Shown: positions 38,241 to 46,832, counted from the first letter of the stretch. The stretch is DNA of 64,000 nt from Rhodanobacter sp. MP7CTX1 (GCF_014205795.1 NZ_JACHCN010000020.1:1-64000); one strand, 5' to 3'. Notes: generated by a model from the letters alone, not told the origin. Translations and numbers: made by a program.

Positions 38241-39683
38241 ATGGCATCGCGAACTCTCCTTCCTGCAGCGTTAGCGATACTGCTTTTGACCACCAGCATG
38301 GCGAACGCCGGTCCACCGACCAGGCACGGTTCGGCCTCGCCAAATGACCCCGAGGCTCTGCAACAGCGCAACGTGGAGCGCCGAGCAGTGGAGGCGCTGA
38401 TCTGGGGCATGCCAGCCGTCAATTTTCAGCTGATGCTCGACGCTTTCAAAACCATAGGCGGTGGGCCGAATGAAATTGTCTACTGGTCCAAGCCGGTCAA
38501 CTGGAAAGATCAGACCCTGACACCGAATCCCGATACCATCTACTTCACACCGTTCTATGACACCCGAAGCCGCCCTGTCGTCCTGGAGATTCCCGCGGCC
38601 GGAGACGGATCCATCACCGGCAGCGTGGATGATGGCTGGCAGATCGCGCTCGAAGATGTTGGCCCCGCCGGCGTGGACAAGGGCAAAGGGGGCAAGTACC
38701 TAATCCTCCCGCCGGGCTACAAGGATAAGGTGCCCGACGGCTACATACCGATGCCGTCCAGTACGTATCAAGGGTTCGCCTTGCTGCGATCAAATCTAAA
38801 GAGCGGGAGTGACGCTGACGTTGCCGATGCAGTCGCCTACGGGAAGCGCATCAAGTTCTACCCGCTTCCGCGAGGGAATGAACCCCAGGCCGAAACGCAC
38901 TTCGTCGATGCCTATGACAAGCCGTACGACGCCACCATTCCCTATGACTCACGCTTTTTCGCGGCGCTGGACCGCTTTGTGCAGGTTGAGCCGTGGCTAA
39001 CTCGCGATAAGGCCATGATCGACACACTGGCTTCCATCGGCATCGTGAAAGGGAATGCGAGCGCCGCCTCGGCTGGCAACAAAGCTGCATTTGACCATGC
39101 TGCGCCGGAAGGTAAAGCGCTCATCGAGCTTTGGACTGAGAGTGTTTTCATTCCTCCCTTCAACGAGGGAACGCATTGGGCGCTACCTGCGTCACCAAAG
39201 GTGGTGCAAGGGATGACCAACAACTTCTCTGACCCGAACAGCTACCCGGTTGATGGCCGGGCGATCAGCTATTCGTTGGCCTATTTCTCCGCCAAACATC
39301 TCGGTGCGGGGCAGTACTATCTGATGACCATCAAGGACAAGGATGGCCATCGCATGGGAGACGGCAAGACTTACGGGTTGCATGTCCCTGCAAACCCGCC
39401 GGTCAAGCTCTACTGGTCAGCCACAGCGTATGACGGTGACACACACGCGCTGATTCGCGACACGCGTTGGTCCAGTCGGGGCTCAAACACACCCGGACTC
39501 CAAAAGAATGAGGATGGGTCTGTGGACCTCTATTTTGGTGCGGTCGCACCTGCCGGCAAAGAGAGCAACTGGATACCGACGAATGCTCACGGGCGGTTCG
39601 AGGTTCTCTTTCGCCTCTATGGTCCAGAGAAGTCCTTCTTCGACAAGACATGGAAACTGCCGGACGTCGAGGTTTTGAAGTAG
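38241..39683 (+). CDS. DUF1254/DUF1214 exported protein (first of tandem pair)
   Basis: A 480-residue protein with a Sec signal peptide (MASRTLLPAALAILLLTTSMANA, cut near residue 24). The DUF1254 region follows (about 55-190: ALIWGMPAVNFQLML, PNPDTIYFTPFYDT), then the C-terminal DUF1214 region (about 360-475: GFWS-like strand, HALIRDTRWSSRGSNTPGLQ). The family is widespread and of unknown function. The ATG at 38241 follows GGAAGC; 286 bases without a gene separate it from tRNA-Leu. A paralogue follows 215 bases later. Confidence 0.85.
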   Translation: MASRTLLPAALAILLLTTSMANAGPPTRHGSASPNDPEALQQRNVERRAVEALIWGMPAVNFQLMLDAFKTIGGGPNEIVYWSKPVNWKDQTLTPNPDTIYFTPFYDTRSRPVVLEIPAAGDGSITGSVDDGWQIALEDVGPAGVDKGKGGKYLILPPGYKDKVPDGYIPMPSSTYQGFALLRSNLKSGSDADVADAVAYGKRIKFYPLPRGNEPQAETHFVDAYDKPYDATIPYDSRFFAALDRFVQVEPWLTRDKAMIDTLASIGIVKGNASAASAGNKAAFDHAAPEGKALIELWTESVFIPPFNEGTHWALPASPKVVQGMTNNFSDPNSYPVDGRAISYSLAYFSAKHLGAGQYYLMTIKDKDGHRMGDGKTYGLHVPANPPVKLYWSATAYDGDTHALIRDTRWSSRGSNTPGLQKNEDGSVDLYFGAVAPAGKESNWIPTNAHGRFEVLFRLYGPEKSFFDKTWKLPDVEVLK

Positions 39684-39898
39684 CCGCGATAAGTGCTCGC
39701 AAGAATGAGTCGTCAATGTCTGCTGTGGGTGAGTTTGGACGTGCGACGAATCAGCGTGTGACTCACAGCTTAGGTGTTTCTACTCGCTCCCGTTCGGTAC
39801 TACCGCGAAGGCGCCTTCCAACGCCCCAGGCTGGGATATATGCATCCTGCATGCCGCTGAACAGCGCGCGCAGATCATTCGGAATCGGAGACATAGTC

Positions 39899-41404
39899 AT
39901 GTCCAAGGCACTACCGCTCTTCTCCGTGGCGCTCGTATTGCTGTTCGGTGTGGATGGACTGGTGCACGCATGTTCATCGATCGACGCGCAGACCCCGTCG
40001 GGCTCAACTCAAGTGCCGGCCGCCGGCAATGCAAGCGAACTTCAAAGTACGCCGGCTGGCACAGTTATGACCAAGGAGTACGTCCAGGCGGTCGGTCGCA
40101 TGGCGTACATCTGGGGCTGGCCACTCGTGAACAATTACAACAGAGCCCTCGCCATAGCCAAGCTTCCAGGCCCCGGGCGTAATGGCGGCGTTGTTCCGGT
40201 GTCGCCCCCCGGTGCTATCAGCATGCTGACCGATTACATCAAGCCGGATCAGAAGTTCATTACGTGCCCCAATCAGGACACCGTCTATGGCGCCGGCTAC
40301 CAGCACGTCGACACGCAGCCGGTCGTCGTTCAAGTGCCCGATTTTGGCGATCGCTTCTATGTCTATCAAATCGCCGATGCACGAACGGACTCCATCTGTT
40401 CCATCGGCAAGCAATACGGAACAAAGCCGGGCTTCTATCTGCTGGCCGGTCCAAACTGGAAAGGACAGGTACCGAAGGGCATCACGGACGTGTGCCGTTC
40501 GTCCACCGACCTCGTTGTCGTATTGCCTCGCGCCTTCATGGACGATACGCCGGCGGACAAGGCGGCTATACAAAAGACGTTGAGCCAGATCATGGTGTAT
40601 CCGTTGGACAAGTTCGACGGGAAGATGAAGACCATGGATTGGCACAAGACGCCAAATTTCCCTACGCCTCCAGGCATGGGATCAGGCGAAATCCAGTGGG
40701 TGGTTCCTGAAAAGTTCTTCGACGAACTGCCTGTGGTCATGAAGCAGATCCCGCCACAACCCGGCGAGGAGTCGCTCTACGCCACGATTCAGTCAGTACT
40801 GGATGCAGCTGCGAAAGATCCGCAGATCAAGCAGGCCTTGGTGCAGGCAGCCGTCGCCTCGGAGAAGGAGATCATTGCCCCGCTGTTTGAGTTCCGCAAC
40901 AACGGTCGTCCCGTGGGCAACGGTTGGACGTCGCCGCCCAATGGCGCCCACTGGGGCCTGGACTATCTATCACGCACGGCGACGGCCAAGTCGAACATGT
41001 ACGACAACGCCCCGCAGGAAACACGATACATCTACACCGACTTCGACTCCACGGGTGTAAGGCTCAATAGCTCGGGCAGCAACGCTTACATGATTACTTT
41101 TCCCAAGGGCCAGACGCCGCCAGTGAAAGGGTTCTGGTCATTGACCATGTACAACAAGCACCACTTGTTCGAGCCAAACGCTCTTAACCGCTTCTCCTTG
41201 GGCACCAAGAGCAGAAACCTCAAGAGCAACGCCGATGGATCGCTCACCATCTATGTCCAACACACTTCCCCAGGCAAAGACAAAGAAAGCAATTGGCTTC
41301 CTGCGCCAGCGGATGATTTCTCGCTCTACATCCGGGCCTATTGGCCCGATACCGCCATCACGGATGGCTCCTGGACCCCGCCCCCGATAGTAAAGGCGCC
41401 GTAA
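39899..41404 (+). CDS. DUF1254/DUF1214 exported protein (second of tandem pair)
   Basis: A 501-residue paralogue of the preceding gene in domain order but clearly diverged. It has an N-terminal signal (ALVLLFGVDGLVHAC), DUF1254 with AYIWGWPLVNNYNR and CPNQDTVYGAGYQ, and DUF1214 with KGFWSLTMYNKHHLFEPN and DGSLTIYVQH. The cysteine after VHA might be a lipid-attachment site but the -3 to -1 residues do not fit well. A GGAG lies before the ATG at 39899. Function unknown. Confidence 0.85.
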   Translation: MSKALPLFSVALVLLFGVDGLVHACSSIDAQTPSGSTQVPAAGNASELQSTPAGTVMTKEYVQAVGRMAYIWGWPLVNNYNRALAIAKLPGPGRNGGVVPVSPPGAISMLTDYIKPDQKFITCPNQDTVYGAGYQHVDTQPVVVQVPDFGDRFYVYQIADARTDSICSIGKQYGTKPGFYLLAGPNWKGQVPKGITDVCRSSTDLVVVLPRAFMDDTPADKAAIQKTLSQIMVYPLDKFDGKMKTMDWHKTPNFPTPPGMGSGEIQWVVPEKFFDELPVVMKQIPPQPGEESLYATIQSVLDAAAKDPQIKQALVQAAVASEKEIIAPLFEFRNNGRPVGNGWTSPPNGAHWGLDYLSRTATAKSNMYDNAPQETRYIYTDFDSTGVRLNSSGSNAYMITFPKGQTPPVKGFWSLTMYNKHHLFEPNALNRFSLGTKSRNLKSNADGSLTIYVQHTSPGKDKESNWLPAPADDFSLYIRAYWPDTAITDGSWTPPPIVKAP

Positions 41405-41485
41405 CGGCAAGCTCTGGGTTTTTCGGTGATGCGCTTCTGGTCGAAGGCAGGTGCCAGGTAACTGAATAGCCCTGCAGGGTGATAC

Positions 41486-41833
41486 TTAGATTGATGCGTA
41501 GGGAAAAACACTCCGCCAGTCGTTCTTCATGCTGACTAGACGAATGCCATATGCATCGGCATGCTCCAATCCGTCGCTCAACGGGCTGATATTGAAGTCC
41601 CGATCATAAGCAAACTCCCGCGCCGCATCGTCGTGGTGCAACAGCAGACCAAGCCTGACGCCAGCGCTCTGCAGCGTGTACCGAAGCATCGATAGATCGC
41701 CGTCGGAATTGCCGAAGGCAAAGATGGGTCGGCGGCCCAGGTGGAGACCGATATTGACGACCTTTTCATCGCGATCATCGAAGCTTCCCAAATCAGGCAG
41801 CTTTCTGAGCACTAGATTTCCGTCGACGGTTTC
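41486..41833 (-). pseudogene. Duplicated 3' fragment of the HAD hydrolase gene
   Basis: The encoded 108-residue tail is nearly the same as the C-terminus of the complete HAD gene at 45234-46166, about nine differences in 107 residues (for example TLQSAGVRLG against TLQGDGARLG). DNA similarity stops abruptly near 41833, where the copy runs into GC-rich sequence with an in-frame stop upstream. The nucleophile motif of HAD enzymes is absent, so this cannot be an active phosphatase. The stretch from here to 42037 holds only short remnants, including a doubled CCGGGCTTCA at 42021-42040. Confidence 0.85.
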
Positions 41834-42037
41834 AGGAGCCGGGGTCCGCAGGAGCCGGGGGCAGCTTCATTTTCTGACGAAAGCAACGCGCGCTGGGAAC
41901 GACGCATATCCAGGAGGCGATCGAAGCGGAGTTCGGCTGAGATGCCGCCATCAGGGAGCTTGAGAGGCCGCGGAAAATTGCGCGGTCGTAGGCTCAAGTC
42001 TGGCAAAAATGAACCTAACCCCGGGCTTCACCGGGCT

Positions 42038-42211
42038 TCAGCCCTCGCGAGCACGGAAGTCATCTTCGATCTGGTGAAAATTGGGTAACTCATTTTTACG
42101 CAAACGGACGTCTAGATATTTTGACAGGTCTTCGACTTGCGATTTTGAAATCGCGAAATGGCATGCGAACGGTTGATGTAACAGAAAACCCACGATGACG
42201 AGCGGCTTCAT
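42038..42211 (-). CDS. 57-residue ORF with an immunity-gene-like leader
   Basis: It begins MKPLVIVGFLL, almost the same leader as the remnant immunity gene at 43367, 10 bases after the stop of the second immunity-like gene. The rest (SKSQVEDLSKYLDVRLRKNE and onward to residue 57) shares nothing with the immunity proteins. It is either a small exported protein or a recombination scar in which a conserved 5' end has been joined to unrelated sequence. Confidence 0.4.
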   Translation of the reverse strand: MKPLVIVGFLLHQPFACHFAISKSQVEDLSKYLDVRLRKNELPNFHQIEDDFRAREG

Positions 42212-42220
42212 GATCGGGGG

Positions 42221-42781
42221 TTATTGGCGCGGAGGATTGATGCCGTCTGGCGCGGGAGGAAGTCCGGCGTAACGGCCGCAAGATGGATAGGTGATGGTGC
42301 GGCCTTTCGGGCCAACGTTCATAATGTAGGGCAGATAGGCAAGGTGGCCATCCGGAGCACGCTGGACACAGAACATACCGACATACAGCTTGCTAACCCA
42401 GTCGTTGAGCCGATCGCCGCGCCGTAGTCCAAAACTATAAGTTTTACCCTCTTCAAGCGGATGGAACTCGCCAACCTGTCTGTAGCCATCAATAGGCATA
42501 TCGAAGGCTATACATTCACCCGGTAGCACAATCCTCGGCTTGGAACCGGGTATAAGCTCGATGGCCCATTGCTGTGGCGCTCCATCTTCCTGAAGAGATT
42601 CCCCGATAACATCCGCTGATTTCAATTCGATACTTGCACCCTCGTTCTCTGGCAAGCAACCGACAGGGAAGTTATGGATTTGCCGAACATTGAGAGGTTT
42701 CGCTCCCAACGATGTGGCAGCAGCATTGCTAGCAAGGGTGAAGACAAACAGAAAACCCATAACGACGTTACATAGCTTCAT
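42221..42781 (-). CDS. Exported immunity-like protein, copy 2
   Basis: A 186-residue protein with a signal peptide (cut near SNAAA, about residue 22) and no lipobox. It is a close paralogue of the protein encoded at 43364-43942. Both share SKPLNVRQI-type start, a conserved GYRQxGE, and GLRRGDRxNDWVSKLYVG. Four cysteines sit at matching places (VGCLPE, PGECIAF, MFCVQR, YPSCGRY), which suggests two disulfides in the periplasm. It resembles proteins annotated as T6SS periplasmic immunity factors, but that is inference. It follows the toxin remnant by 15 bases. Confidence 0.7.
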   Translation of the reverse strand: MKLCNVVMGFLFVFTLASNAAATSLGAKPLNVRQIHNFPVGCLPENEGASIELKSADVIGESLQEDGAPQQWAIELIPGSKPRIVLPGECIAFDMPIDGYRQVGEFHPLEEGKTYSFGLRRGDRLNDWVSKLYVGMFCVQRAPDGHLAYLPYIMNVGPKGRTITYPSCGRYAGLPPAPDGINPPRQ

Positions 42782-42796
42782 GACGATATACTCAGG

Positions 42797-43367
42797 CTAT
42801 CTGGGTAGATGACTCTTATCGAACGAATTGGCGACAAAAGGAGTCATCACTTGGTGTAATAGATCAGCATTCATGCCCGGATTGAACGCGCGCGATGGCT
42901 TTCGAAGGATGCAAATCATGTAATAGTCAGACATGACATTGCCCTGCTGCTCCATATTGAAGTCGCGCAGACGGCTATTCGACGTGAGGGAATATTCATA
43001 GGCCGAGGGGCCGCGGCTGGTGACGGTGAGACCGTGCCGCCTGACGCCATAGCCCATCTGGTATTGCCAGGCATGTACCATCTCGTGCATGAACAAGGCT
43101 CTGCCTCCGTCCTGTCTGAGGGCGAAGTCATCCCGGTAAATAGCCTCTGGGTAGTACATCTGACCATTGGGCGTGACGGCGGTGTCCTTGTCCTGCTTGC
43201 CCATGAAGAGCCAATACCCGACTCTCGTCTTCGTCTTCGGGCAGGCGGGCAACGGGATAGTCCTGGACTTGTCGAATATTCGGCGGTGGTGGCCATATAG
43301 GCCTAGCCTCCATACCGATAGCAGGGCTGACGGCAAGAAGAAAACTCACGATGACGAGTGGCTTTAC
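42797..43367 (-). pseudogene. Chimeric remnant: immunity-gene 5' end fused out of frame to toxin 3' end
   Basis: From 43367 to about 43221 the DNA encodes an immunity-like leader and start (KPLVIVSFLLAVSP, IRQVQDYPVARLPEDEDE), but the initiation codon position is GTA. At about 43220 the sequence switches to the 3' half of the toxin gene from GYWLFMG onward, in a different frame. The toxin half still holds HEMVHAWQ and NMEQQGN, the presumed zinc motif and third ligand. An in-frame ATG at 43336 could express a 179-residue hybrid, but no ribosome-binding site is evident. Confidence 0.75.
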
Positions 43368-43942
43368 GGCTGATTGTTTATCGGTAGGGAGCTGGGTGGG
43401 CGCGGAGGATTGATGCCGTCTGACGCGGGAGGGCTGCCGATGTAACGGCCACAAGGCGGATAGGTGGTCGTGCCATCCGGATGATCCACATAGGGCAGAT
43501 AGGCTAGGCGGCCGTCAGATAGACGCATGACGCAAAACACTCCAACATAAAGCTTGCTGACCCAGTCATTGATCCGATCGCCTCGCCGAAGACCGAAACT
43601 GTAAGTTTTACCTTCTTCGAGAGGTCGGATTTCGCCGAGTTGTCGATAACCATCAATCAGCTTGCCAAAGGCAACACACTCGCCGGGGTGAACAGTCAAT
43701 GGCTTGGCACCGGGTACCAATTCGATAGCCCAGCGTCCTTTGGGGCCCTCGACGGAATCGTCTGAGGCAACATCAGCCGCTTTCAATGCGATGTTTTCAC
43801 CCTCATTTTCCGGCAGGCAGGCGACCGGCAGATCCTGGATCTGACGGACATTCAGTGGCTTCGATCCTAATGATGTAGCCCAAGTACCGTCGATCAAGTT
43901 GATGGCAAGCAGAAAAACCACAATGGTGACGCATGGTTTCAT
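43364..43942 (-). CDS. Exported immunity-like protein, copy 1
   Basis: A 192-residue protein with a signal peptide (MKPCVTIVVFLLAINLIDGTWA) and the same four-cysteine pattern as copy 2: VACLPE, PGECVAF, VFCVMR and YPPCGRY. The C-terminus is proline-rich (SDGINPPRPPSSLP). It starts 15 bases after the stop of the metalloprotease toxin-like gene on the same strand, the spacing expected of a toxin-immunity pair. A periplasmic immunity protein is the favoured reading; direct evidence is lacking. Confidence 0.72.
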   Translation of the reverse strand: MKPCVTIVVFLLAINLIDGTWATSLGSKPLNVRQIQDLPVACLPENEGENIALKAADVASDDSVEGPKGRWAIELVPGAKPLTVHPGECVAFGKLIDGYRQLGEIRPLEEGKTYSFGLRRGDRINDWVSKLYVGVFCVMRLSDGRLAYLPYVDHPDGTTTYPPCGRYIGSPPASDGINPPRPPSSLPINNQP

Positions 43943-43957
43943 GGCAGATATCTCAAC

Positions 43958-44905
43958 TTATTCCGGGAGGTGGTTCTTGTCGCGCGGATTGGTGACAAAG
44001 GGGGCCATCACTTTGCGCAGCAGTTCCGGATCCGTGCCTGGGTTGAATGCGCGGCTATTGTTTTGCCATACACAAATCACATAGTAATCGGACATGATGT
44101 TGCCCTGCTGCTCCATATTAAAGTCGTGCAGGCGGCTATTCGGAGTGAGTGCATAGACATAGGCCGAGGGGCCGCGACTGGTGACGGTGAGACCGTGCAG
44201 CTTAACGCCATAGCCCATCTGGTATTGCCAGACATGTACCATCTCGTGCATGAACAAGGCTCTGCCTCCGTCCTCTCTGAGGGCGAAGTCATCCCGGTAA
44301 ATAGCCTCTGGGTAGTACATCTGACCATTGGGCGTGACGGCGGTGTCCTTGTCCTGCCCTCCCATGAACAGCCAATACCCGCCGTGGTGCACCTTGACCT
44401 TGGCGTAGTCCACGCTATCGCCGAACACGGTGCGTGCCATGGCGATTTCACCACGGGTGAGGTTGCGCTTCTTTACGTTGGGCAATTCCACCTTGGCGAC
44501 GGAGGAACCGACGTTATTGTCGTTGGTGGTGGCAATCGTGCTGGTCAAGGACTGGACGTAGACCCGCTCGTAGGACATATCGTCACCATTCGCAGCGCAG
44601 CACGCCACCGCGCTGGCAGCCACCGGTGGCGTCAGCGTGATCGCCATGATGATTGTTGGGCGCTGCGTCATGATGCGATCGGTGTAGCCGTCGCCGTCGG
44701 TCACCCCGGATAGCATGCCGCCACCACCGAGCCGGATGGTGTAGGGCACGTTGCAGGCGGGCTCGTTGTCCGAGCTCAACAGCCACAACTGTTCGTCATA
44801 GACCGGGGTGGGCGGAATTTCGGGAGGCTTCGGCTCTATGGGTTTGGGGTAGCAAACCGGACAGCCTGAATTCGCACACTTCGCCACGAGCAGTTCCCTC
44901 TCCAT
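43958..44905 (-). CDS. HExxH metalloprotease toxin-like protein, probable secretion-system effector
   Basis: 315 residues with no signal peptide. A Cys-rich start (CANSGCPVCYP) and proline linker precede a small beta module, about residues 37-90 (EQLWLLSSDNEPACNVPYTI, GVTDGDGYTD). That module resembles the carrier domain seen in VgrG-linked effectors. The catalytic half (about 145-315) opens with LTRGEIAMARTVFGDSVDY. It has HEMVH at 220-224 and a candidate third zinc ligand, Glu265, in NMEQQGNIMSDYY. Genes for exported immunity-like proteins follow. No secretion genes are in the window, so the T6SS link is inference. Confidence 0.7.
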   Translation of the reverse strand: MERELLVAKCANSGCPVCYPKPIEPKPPEIPPTPVYDEQLWLLSSDNEPACNVPYTIRLGGGGMLSGVTDGDGYTDRIMTQRPTIIMAITLTPPVAASAVACCAANGDDMSYERVYVQSLTSTIATTNDNNVGSSVAKVELPNVKKRNLTRGEIAMARTVFGDSVDYAKVKVHHGGYWLFMGGQDKDTAVTPNGQMYYPEAIYRDDFALREDGGRALFMHEMVHVWQYQMGYGVKLHGLTVTSRGPSAYVYALTPNSRLHDFNMEQQGNIMSDYYVICVWQNNSRAFNPGTDPELLRKVMAPFVTNPRDKNHLPE

Positions 44906-45233
44906 CGCGCCAGATCACTCGCAAACTTGCCAAGTGAGCTACCAGCATCTCATCCATGTGCCGATGCTATCAGAGTGCTACGTTACACAATGCGGGCTTT
45001 GCATGCTCTTTGCTCGTCAGGCTTTGATGCCACGCGCTGCACGCCGCCTTATGCGCCTTCCACGTGGCTGGACTATCAACCAGCCGCCTGTGCCGTTCGG
45101 CTCGTTCTTGGCGCTTTTCAGCTTTCATCGCCTCGTATCGCGGTGGATCAGTAGGAGCCAGGTTCAGGTTATTTTCTGACACTCCGAGGGGCATTGGCTG
45201 TGGCGCATATGCCCTGAGCAACTTTGCTGCGGA
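44906..45233. other. Intergenic region, no gene supported
   Basis: 328 bases between the toxin-like gene and the HAD gene. One 83-codon minus-strand frame (44970-45221) is open with a basic composition (MKAEKRQERAERHRR), but it matches nothing I recognise and has no clear start signal. The segment before 44990 may carry the promoter of the toxin-like gene. Confidence 0.4.
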
Positions 45234-46166
45234 TTAGGCTGAAGCGAATGAAAACACACTCCGCCAGTCGCTCTTCATGCTGACTACTCGAATGCCATAT
45301 GCATCGGCATGCTCCAATCCGTCGCTCAACGGGCTGATTTTGAAATCCCGATCATAAGCAAACTCTCGCGCCGCATCGTCATGGTGCAGCAGCAGGCCAA
45401 GCCTGGCGCCATCGCCCTGCAGCGTGTACCGAAGCATCGATAGATCGCCGTCGGAATTGCCGAAGGCAAAGATGGGTCGGCGGCCCAGGTGGAGACCGAT
45501 ATTGACGACCTTTTCATCGCGATCATCGAAGCTTCCCAAATCAGGCAGCTTTCTGAGCACTAGATTTCCGTCGATGGTGTTGAGGTGGCATTTCGTGCTC
45601 GATCCGATGACTTGCTCGGCCGGGATGGCGTATAGGCGTTGCGAAATGACTCGCACGAATTCGACACCGCCGCCGGTAACGATGAAGGTCTTGAATTCGT
45701 TTGCCCGAAGATAGGCCAGCAAGTCTTGCTGAGGTTGATACGCGTTGTTGAGTACCAGACGACCCAGCGTCGGATGTCTGGCGGAGGAAAACCACTCAGC
45801 CACAGTTACCTCAAAATCGTCGACGCTCATCCCGGCATGGACTGCAAAAATGGTCTCAAAAACGTCTTGCCTCGGTAGCGATGCAAGGGTCTTGAGGTCG
45901 CCGGCGAGAAAGGCTTTGTACGCTGGTTTGTTGAGTAGCTCGGGACGTTGCGAAGTCAGTCGCTTCACTTCGGCCAGGGTGAAGAGAACCTGCACAAGGT
46001 TCGGGAATTCGCACCAGAGGGTGCCGTCGTTGTCGAATGTGGCGATGCGCTCCGCAGCCGGCCGAAAGTGCGGATCGTCTTCGTTCGTCACCCGTGCAAC
46101 AAAATCAAGAATCGCCGATTTGTTGGGCCCATCGACCCAGGATGGCAAAGGGTTGGGATCTGACAT
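45234..46166 (-). CDS. HAD-family hydrolase
   Basis: A 310-residue haloacid-dehalogenase-type phosphatase. The nucleophile motif is ATFDNDGTLW (about residues 41-50), the threonine motif IVTGGG, and the last motif FAFGNSDGDLSML with the metal-binding aspartates. No signal peptide. Substrate is unknown; phosphoserine-phosphatase-like enzymes share this fold. ATG 46166 is favoured; two codons further upstream are possible. Its 3' end is duplicated at 41486-41833, bracketing the toxin/immunity array. Confidence 0.85.
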   Translation of the reverse strand: MSDPNPLPSWVDGPNKSAILDFVARVTNEDDPHFRPAAERIATFDNDGTLWCEFPNLVQVLFTLAEVKRLTSQRPELLNKPAYKAFLAGDLKTLASLPRQDVFETIFAVHAGMSVDDFEVTVAEWFSSARHPTLGRLVLNNAYQPQQDLLAYLRANEFKTFIVTGGGVEFVRVISQRLYAIPAEQVIGSSTKCHLNTIDGNLVLRKLPDLGSFDDRDEKVVNIGLHLGRRPIFAFGNSDGDLSMLRYTLQGDGARLGLLLHHDDAAREFAYDRDFKISPLSDGLEHADAYGIRVVSMKSDWRSVFSFASA

Positions 46167-46346
46167 CGTGAAGCCCTCCAGCATGACCAAAGGGATGTCG
46201 TACGTTTAAACAACAGCTTGGGTCCAAGACGATTTGGAGCTGTGTATGCCGCAGCCAATGGGGTCAGAGTCTTTGTTCTTCCCGTCAGGAAGCCCGAGCG
46301 GCCACGCGCCACATCACACAATATCTCTGGCGTCATCGATTGCTTT

Positions 46347-46832
46347 TCAGGCTGCCGAAGATGAGTGCGGTAGCACGCGACCAGTTTCGAGCAGCGTCTT
46401 GAGATTCGACAGAACCTGTGGCCAGCCACCGGATATCCCGGCGAACATCTCGGGGTCGTTCTCGAGGCCTGCATGAGTCACTGTCAAACGAACAAGCCCG
46501 TCGCCGTGCGGTTCGATCTCGTATGCAACGCGCGAATGTTTTGATTCGTCCTCGACGTCCTTTGGCCTGCCCCAGGTGACCACGAGGCGACGTGGCGGGT
46601 CGATCTCGACGACCTTGCCGACAATTTTTACGGCGCCTGCATCGTCCGCGCTCCGGTGCTCCCAGCTTGAACCGGGCTTCCAGTCCGACACGTTGACATT
46701 CGCGGCGCAGCCCGTGTTCAAGCCACCCCAGTACTGGCGCGTCACCTCGGTGTCTACCAGCGCCTGCCATACCTTTTCCGGCGTCGTCGCAATGTAGGTC
46801 ACGTATACGAAGTCAGGCTTTGTCATGGTCAT
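46347..46832 (-). CDS. SRPBCC (AHSA1-like) protein
   Basis: A 161-residue START-fold protein. It opens VYVTYIATTPEKVWQALVDTEVTRQYW, the usual AHSA1 beginning, and ends SNLKTLLETGR. It overlaps the ArsR-type gene by 20 bases. AHSA1-like proteins next to ArsR regulators are common, and are thought to bind small hydrophobic ligands; the ligand here is unknown. The ATG at 46826 is an alternative start. Third gene of a SRPBCC-ArsR-SRPBCC operon. Confidence 0.88.
   Translation of the reverse strand: MTMTKPDFVYVTYIATTPEKVWQALVDTEVTRQYWGGLNTGCAANVNVSDWKPGSSWEHRSADDAGAVKIVGKVVEIDPPRRLVVTWGRPKDVEDESKHSRVAYEIEPHGDGLVRLTVTHAGLENDPEMFAGISGGWPQVLSNLKTLLETGRVLPHSSSAA

Noticed and set aside
41980-42015. A possible second copy of the tRNA-Leu 3' end (GTAGGCTCAAGTCTGGCAAA)
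   Set aside because: Only a loose resemblance to the T-arm; not enough identity for an attachment-site repeat.
44970-45221. An 83-codon minus-strand frame between the toxin-like and HAD genes
   Set aside because: No clear start signal, no match that I recognise; left as part of an intergenic region, though a small gene cannot be excluded.
46255-46275. A TGGGGTCAGAGTC sequence like those near REP-associated transposases
   Set aside because: Only one short copy is present with no partner repeat or transposase gene.
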